The notes beneath the pieces are model-generated. The model made no database searches. It was not told the DNA's origin and saw only the letters and a program-made list of their open reading frames with translations. The translations under genes and the position numbers were made by a program. A stretch of DNA of 64,000 nucleotides. Source: Andrena cerasifolii. Its lineage: Eukaryota; Arthropoda; Insecta; Hymenoptera; Andrenidae. Where the stretch lies: contig NC_135130.1 in the NCBI RefSeq assembly GCF_050908995.1, positions 4,891,001 through 4,955,000 on the forward strand. The letters run 5' to 3'. This document shows positions 57,151 through 64,000 of this stretch, piece after piece (the first letter of the stretch is position 1; every line of letters starts with the position of its first letter).

Positions 57151-58949
57151 ACCGAGGAAGGTGTTTTGAGGAGATTTAAAGGCAGTTGGAGGGTTATTGT
57201 TGGAGGAGAGGGTTTCTTGGGCAGTTCTATGGAAATTATGAGACCCATTGGTGGTGTTGTTGAGGAAAGGAGCTCTCGATCCCTTGGCTAGATGCGGCCC
57301 CCGTTTTATTAAGGTTTAATTGGGAGCAGGTAACGACCGAGGATTCTAATGAGCGAGGTGTTTCGAGGGGAGCACGCGAGTTGGGCGGCCGTTTTCTTTC
57401 TTTAATGGGACTGAACAGAGATCGCGGGGTAGATTAATATTACCAGGTTCGTTTCTGGCCCAGCAATGTGCTTGAAAGATGGACTTCAAGTGATCTGCAA
57501 ATTGGGAAGAGTAGGATTGAAGTAAAATCTTAAAAAGTGTATTGCGTGAATTGCATCCCTGTTCTGTTGGAATTCTGTTAAAAGTGCAGAGGAAGCCAGC
57601 AAAGTCTGCAGTTCCTCTTCAATTTCCTCAAAGGAGATAGAGCAACGTACAGTTTGCTGCTTCTTCGCAACAAGATCTTGAAAGTCACTACAAATAATCA
57701 GGATCTCGATGGAAAGAAAGAACGGCGGGCAAGGCGTAATATTCTCTGATCTATCCTTTCGTTCTATTCCGAGCGGTCGAGCGAGCGATGCTAAACGGTA
57801 CTCAGTTCCCTTCGGCTTCTTCCAGCGCAGAACTTATGCGATTTTCGTTCTACCCAGTGAGCTGTCGCATACATCCATCCGTGCTATGCAAGACGGTGGA
57901 AACGGAAGTCTCAGATTCCCCCAGCAATCCCTCGTTAAATCAGTTTTTCCTAGACCTCTGGCGCACGTCCATACATCATAAAAAAATCCAGGAAGTCTTC
58001 CTAACACCAACTTTGATTAAAGAAACTAAACTGTTCGTCTGATCCCCAAGAAGGGAGTCCAGAGTATTTGAAACAGAATAGTTTGCTTGCATCTCCATCA
58101 AATTGTTTTTCCAGCTCCACTTTTGTGGCTACTGTACACCCTTGCACCACCTTCTTAAAATCGCCCTGTAGAGTCTTGTCGACCAGAAACCATCCGCCAG
58201 CCAAGCATAGCCACTCGAACCCATGAAATTCGCGGCACAGAGCAGCGGTAAGAATGGCCTGGCTGGATTTATGGAAGAGAAAGCTCGTTCCTCGAGCAAC
58301 GAAACCCAGGTGGCCGCGGGCGTTCTGCGTTCCATCGCCACGTGAACCGGTAACTGGCCATGGAAATCGAGAAAATTGCGCGTAATCTCGCGCGAAAAAT
58401 GCCTTCGGTGCCGATACTAGAGCCGATCATTTCGTATCCTGGCCACGTTCCCGGTATGCCCCCCGTTCGTCGCTGTGGATATCGACTGTGGATCGTTGAG
58501 AATGCGCCCACCAGCCTGACCGATAATAACAGACGGGGGAAAATGGGTCTACGAGCAATGGCGGCGCATAAGTTGCATTGGAATTCCGTAGCTCGATATC
58601 CCTACGGAGTGGGCAACGGGGTGCCATTATTGTCCGAGGCAGTCGCAGGAAAGATAGGATTATGCAGGTTTTAGGTTAGGTCGATAGGTGGGTAGGCAGG
58701 TAGGGAAATATACGACCGTTGTGTAGGTGGATCTGCAATAGGAGCTCGTGTAAAGAGGGCCTCGATCCCATTTATCAAGCTTTTCATGAAGCATTCAGCG
58801 TTAAATGCGATTCCATGCTGCTTCCTTTGTTAAGAGCACCTCTGTGGCCATTTTGGACGTTGCTCGAGGAAATTAGCGTGTTTCAATGCTGGATGCCAGC
58901 TAGAGATACATCACAAACATCTTGAACACATGCCAGCGCCTAGTCACTA

Positions 58950-59557
58950 GGGTGGCCCTTATTTATTTTTTGTGCCATTTGATAAAAAAGTAGTCCCTGA
59001 AAAAGATTATTACAATCGGACAACAGGAAAGGGTGCCGACCAGGCCTTAAAGTTTAGACTTCATCAATAGTTTGGATTTAAAGGATTTTTCTAAAATGGT
59101 AAGCCCTGTCGAAATTTTGTTCGAATGATATTAAAAGAGCATTAAATTTTCTACAATTACTGTATATATAATTTTCTCGTGCTTCCGATCATTTTTCAGA
59201 TAATAGCGTTTGAATATAGAGAAGTCTGCACTTCGCGCGTCCCTCTTGTACGGCGGACCTCTCTATATTTAAACGATATTATCTAAAAAATGGTTGGAAG
59301 CACGAAAAAATTATATATACAGTAATTGTAGAAAATTGAATGCTCTTTTAATATTGTTTTAACGAAATTTCGATAGAGCTTACCATTTTTGAGAAATTCT
59401 TCAACTTCAAACCATTGACGAATTCTAAACTTTAAGGCCTGGTCGGCAGTTTCCTGTTGTTCGATTGCAATAATCTTTTTCAGGGACTATTTTTTATATG
59501 AAATGGAACCATATTAGAAGAGCAAAAGAAATCGCAGGTTAAAAATAAGGGCCACCC
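58950..59557. mobile_element. 608-bp TA-flanked foldback element
   Basis: GGGTGGCCCTTATTT at the left and AAATAAGGGCCACCC at the right, with TA on both sides. The arms include AGTTTAGACTTCATCAATAG against TTGACGAATTCTAAACT and TATATATAATTTTCTCGTGCTTCC against its inverse. Tc1/mariner-type target choice. Confidence 0.85.
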
Positions 59558-62426
59558 TACTAGGTACCCTCGCGAAATCCTTTGTACAGCGATAACAGAT
59601 TCAGTCACCATCATCGACCCTTGTGCCTTCCATAGTTCCTCCCACGTCATCCATATCCCTTCTTTCACAACTCCTGTATATATAACCCAGTCCCAAAATC
59701 CTAAGATGAGATCATAGCTAGAGTTTAAGAGCGGAAACTCTGTCAAATCGCCGATCGAAAACTTTTGAATAAAAACTTTTTGAAAGTACTTAGAACTCGT
59801 AATAAACGTGTTGCACTCGATTCCCCTGCTGCGGAATCCAGCATCAATAACGAAAGAAACTTGGGAGGATCGCTAATGAAATGGGTCACCAATTCGATTC
59901 AAGTTTTACCAAAGTTTTGCTTTCGTAGATTCAGATCGTAGAGATAATTAGAAATTGGAGTCTGAAGATTGGATATATAAATGAATAAGAGTGCAGGAGA
60001 TGTTGAAAAGTGAGATCTGAAGCAGGGAATCAAGAGAGGTACAATTACAAAGCCCCACGTGAAATTGTACATTCTTGCAGAAATCTAAAAAGTAGCACGA
60101 CCTCTTTCTGACAGATCGTAACAAGCTTTACCTGGAACCATTCAGTTACACTTCCGAGTATTTGCAAACAGTCCACTGAACTCCAAGCACGTGCTTTTTC
60201 TTGAATCAATCACGTGACTCAGGGTACGTATCATCGGTGACACGTTTGCGAGCCGCGTTTCTTCGTCGTTCAAAGGAAATAAGGGAAGGAATTAGACACG
60301 ACCAGGCTAGCATGCCCTCTGTGGATCGTGGCTGAACAACGAATTCACGCCGATCAAGGCGTAACTTGCTCGAGTACCGTTACGATCTGACGGTCGTCCT
60401 AAGAAATTCCGATCGCGTAACAAATTTCGATGTTCAGAACCGAGTCCCCAGGCAAGCATTCAACCATTCGTTCCGCCGTTCATCGGCCATCCCTTCTTGC
60501 CCCCCAACGTATGAATTCACTCACGCCGAAGGGTTTTATTGCAGAGAAAATCCTACGGTCGTGGAAGCAAGTGAGGCCAAACCTGACATATAAATTTCGA
60601 ACGTGCTGGCCCACAGCTTCCCGTTGCGTGAATAATTACGGTCCACGAGGACTTTTCACTGGTGAGATCGCGATACAGCTGTTCCGTGGTACCACGCAAC
60701 TATGGCCACGCCCTGTGTGCTACTAGAGCGCTATTCAGACTATCTATCAGACCTAACTGTGCCGCGTCCATCGTAAATTCACGAGCCTTATCGCTGCTCG
60801 ACAGGGCAAGAAAGTTACAGGCAACAGTTTCCATTTGGTTTTCGTTAATTAGCGCAGAGCGGGGATCTTCTGAACGGCGCTATTTGCTAGAGATCCCATA
60901 ATGGCAAGTTTGTTGGTACTTGGACGGTTTCGTAGATATCGAGGCAAGTGCTAATGACCAAGGCTGCAGAAAATGCACAGGCCAGGTTACGAAATACATT
61001 TGCAAGATAAAAGTGCAATGCGGTCAGACCGCATCGCGACGCAATCCGGACACACCCTGTATAATATGCACGGCATTCGAGCCTAGGCACTCCTCCTGCG
61101 TTTCTGCGTCTCCTTGTCCTTTGCACCGGGCGGTGCGCGGCTTTCTTCGCTGTGCAATCCACGTGGCTGCTTTAGCAGCGGGTTTATCGACTCGACGAAC
61201 CGCGAGAAATGTAAAAGACCTGGATAACGTAATCTTGCAGCTGATAACTGTGTTATACCCGCAACACGACGCTGGTTTCTTGCTAGAGGACACTCGTGGG
61301 CGGAGGATCGTAGAAAAGGGCTTCGGGTTGCGTCTTAGATCACTGGTTTGGGTAATATCGCTCCAGTAACGCCAGTTCAACTCGACAGCGCTCCCGGCAC
61401 GTTGGTCCGGCAGAAGAAATTCAGAGCCTCGCCTCGCGATCGAGGCTCGATCGTCGAAACACTTGTCGCAGCTTTGAAGGAAGCAGCTTGACAGAGAACG
61501 TTTCTCAACTGCGGTGGACAGGATTTTTCTAATCACCGTGTGAAACTCGTTAATCACGGGGCAGGAGCGAAACGGGTCATTGCATGGTAAAAAGCAGCAC
61601 GCTTCGGGCCTCGACCCTGAATTTCCAACGGGGTACTTATCTCTCTAACGCCATGTGCGTTCGACATTCACGGACGAACGGTAAATACCACCGGTCCCAA
61701 ACGAAAACGCCAGTAACAGTCGTTTAAACAAGCAGGAAACACTCTTTGAGGTCTTCGAGCACGTTCGCCGGGGGTTCATCGCACCTTCTCGAAACGGAGG
61801 GCCGATCGCCGCCGCGACGATAATCACGTCGAACCCGTCGCACTAATGAGCTGAATGTTAATGTCTTTAACGGATAATCGGCGCCCGCGCATGTGCCCGA
61901 CGAAAGCCAAACCGACGTCCCTAGCGGTCACGTAACGCAGCTGGAGTCCAGGGAGCCTCGATAAATTACGCGCTGGAATTCACCGAGAATTTATCTGTCG
62001 CATGGGAGCCCAATTATCTAATTAACCTGGCGTGGAAGAGCTACGGTCCAGCCGGATGCGTGGACACGGATCGGGCTGACTGATGACTACATGTGGGATC
62101 CCACAGATCGCGGCGAAATGGTCGAGCTGAAGTCGAGGATAGCCGGGCTGCCATTGGCAGGCAAGCTCTGAACCGTGAGCGTGAGTCAAGGTATGCGCTT
62201 GCACAATTCTTGGCTGAACTCCTGGGTAGACGATTTGAATTGAATCCTAATTGCTCGTGCTCGCCGAGTCTTGCTCTCATCCAGCGCAAAATGGTGATTT
62301 CAAGGCGGTTTGCTGTTTCACTTTTAAGTCGTCGGATTTGGCATGTAGGTGGCGCCCCGTTGGTTTCGGGATCTGTAGAGTTCGCGTTAGAGTAACGTTG
62401 GAGGTTAAGGCTAAGGAGGATTTTAG

Positions 62427-62680
62427 CGGTTAAAGCTAAGATGTTGCAAAATAAGGGGAAAATATTGAAAAAGTTTAACAAACAAGTTTTGACCTTGAAA
62501 ATCTATGCTAAAGTTTACATTTTCAAAGAAAATTGCAGGATGTGTAGTTTAAGTTTTCCTTAAATTTTTATACGTTTATTGCCCTTCGGGATTTTTTGAC
62601 ATAGATTTTTAATAACAAAACTTGTTTGCCATTCTTTTTCCATACTTTCCCGTTATTCTGCAACGTCTTAGCTTTAACCT
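62427..62680. mobile_element. 254-bp inverted repeat element
   Basis: GGTTAAAGCTAAGATGTTGC at the left and GCAACGTCTTAGCTTTAACC at the right; ACAAGTTTTG...AAAATCTATG against CATAGATTTTTAATAACAAAACTTGT inside. Family unknown. Confidence 0.75.
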
Positions 62681-62762
62681 GCAAAAAGATTCATCCCTCT
62701 ATCTTATTGCCATCAAAAGTTCTACGAGTTTGACTGCAAAAAGTGCAGTTCATCCCACTCTG

Positions 62763-62843
62763 CGGCATTGGGGGAATTGGTAACGCATCTGGTCAGTAAG
62801 CAGAGGACCCGCAGGCCTTGGGTTCGAGTCCCATCGCCCGAGG
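62763..62843 (+). ncRNA. tRNA-like segment, probably tRNA-derived repeat or degraded tRNA
   Basis: GGTTCGAGTCC at 62821-62831 matches the RNA polymerase III B box. GGAATTGGTAACGC about 45 bp upstream resembles a poor A box. The T arm can pair (TTGGG with CCCAT, four of five), but the seven bases after it (CGCCCGA) find no partner at the expected 5' acceptor position. A functional tRNA is therefore doubtful; a SINE head or pseudogene is more likely. Confidence 0.35.
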
Positions 62844-63314
62844 ATCTCTTTTTCGCCTACACTTCATTTCAAGTTTCCATAACGAAATTTGAGGCTTATA
62901 TTGCCTTATTCGGAACCCGCCATCGATGGGTGGTTGTTAGCGAGAAAGTTTCGCGTGAGTACGGGTTTAATCTGAATACACACCGACCCCATGGTGAAAT
63001 TACAGGCACGTCAGATGAAAAGGTTGAGTGAATCGTCGCGTGCAAGCGTCTATGGGGAGGGCAGAGTAATAAGATGCCACGGGGGGGTTCCTTGCACAAA
63101 GGCGGGTCGCCTCAAACATCCTCTTACCGTACAATTCCCACAAGGAAAACAGAAACGTACACCCACCATCAAAAGCTTCAGCCCTGTACTGCTCTGAAGA
63201 ATCTCTGTTGCTTGAGTAAATCTCAGGGATGCAAAAGATTATGCTGAAAGAGCGCTTCTCTTTGAGAAAGACAACACATACTGTATTCTAAGTCCCAGAG
63301 AGTGAGACCTAACC

Positions 63315-63473
63315 CAGACATGGGCAAAAATTTGTATTTAAATAAATTTCGAGTAACGAATAGAAGTTAAAAAGTTACCTAGGTTAACTTTATTCGACAG
63401 GTGACAAATAATTTTTGTAACTTCTATTCGATATTCGAAATTTTTATTTAAATAAATTTTTTGGCCATCTCTG
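63315..63473. mobile_element. 159-bp foldback element
   Basis: CAGACATGGGCAAAAATTTG at the left and TTTTTTGGCCATCTCTG at the right; arms share ATTTAAATAAATTTCGA and AATAGAAGTTA. A single arm of the same family is at 28866-28960. Confidence 0.65.
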
Positions 63474-64000
63474 CTCTTTACAGAGCTAAATGTCTCAAAT
63501 AAGAAGCGCTAAGAATGTAAAGCCATTTCCAGCTGACAAACATACTTTTTCCACCTGCAAATAAGAATCCAAGGCAAGGCGGACCTCCTCCGCCAGCAAC
63601 CCCAAGAAAAACCCGATAAGGTAGTTAAACGCAAGCAGTAAAGTAACTCCAAAGAACCGTGTTTACTACTTAGGCGAATAATTCTATAACCGCAATGAGG
63701 ACGACGGCATTCTAATTGCGCTAACGTTACTGCCTCAAAGCGTATCATTAAAGAAGCACGTTTTTGTTAATGATCACCCGAGGGGCCACGAGACCCCGTT
63801 AGGCGCGCATAAGAAGAAGTCCTACGACACGGCGATCGAGTGTGCATCGATGATAACCGGAAATTAGATCACATCCTGTGACGTAGAGGGTCGCTCGCAT
63901 GGCCATGACGGGAGCCGCGCATGCGCTCGCCGGGTCGTTACACGGTGTAATTAGGCCAGGTCGTCCCATTCATCGAAAGAAGCGCGAAGTCCTCGTAACG

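Larger units (their letters stand above)
41870..64000. other. Right flank, no supported gene
   Basis: About 22 kb. I found no family motif on either strand. It contains foldback elements (listed separately), GC-rich islands at 42780-43300, 44500-45420, 47270-48260, 53500-54200, 55600-57150 and 60200-62400, and a tRNA-like segment near 62800. The longest frames, 184 codons at 44514-45068 minus and 177 codons at 61024-61557 minus, have opposite-strand partners and no recognisable motif. Confidence 0.55.

Noticed and set aside
61024..61557. 177-codon minus frame and 149-codon plus frame (60920-61369)
   Set aside because: They overlap on opposite strands and neither shows a domain, splice-supported continuation or codon pattern I can defend.

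Overview
The window is animal nuclear DNA, almost certainly from an insect. Coding sequence is sparse and broken by many introns. Two genes are recognisable: a neutral ceramidase and a nudel-type mosaic serine protease of the arthropod eggshell and dorsal-ventral pathway. Nudel is an insect gene, so insect is well supported; Hymenoptera is only a guess. All exon borders were placed by hand from GT/GC..AG signals, reading phase and family resemblance.

Layout. 1-6491: AT-rich, no exon found, with palindromic elements, a 31-bp tandem repeat and transposon ends. 6492-13083, minus strand: the N-terminal 334 codons of neutral ceramidase in six exons, with introns full of foldback elements. The C-terminal half is not visible and probably lies left of the window. 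13084-28357: 15.3 kb between two head-to-head genes, holding a chain of three TTAA foldback elements, a second chain of two inside another foldback, and a 1.2-kb minisatellite of about 30-bp units just upstream of nudel. 28358-41719, plus strand: a complete nudel model of 24 coding exons (5,886 nt, 1,961 residues) followed by a polyadenylation signal. 41720-64000: 22 kb with no gene I can support, only further foldback elements, GC-rich islands with unassigned open frames, and one tRNA-like segment.

Genes. Neutral ceramidase hydrolyses ceramide outside the cell or in the lumen; Nudel is known from Drosophila as an ovarian protease acting at the vitelline envelope. I see no functional link between them, only divergent adjacency. 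The Nudel model shows a repeated plan, [LDL-A repeats]-[SRCR-like]-[trypsin-like]: module 1 has an intact catalytic triad, module 2 has a degenerate protease, and module 3 stops after the SRCR-like part.

The non-coding part is notable for the density of long inverted repeats, about 20, many flanked by TTAA or TA, some nested and some sharing a target site end to end. Several carry tandem arrays in their loops. If transcribed they would fold into long double-stranded RNA.
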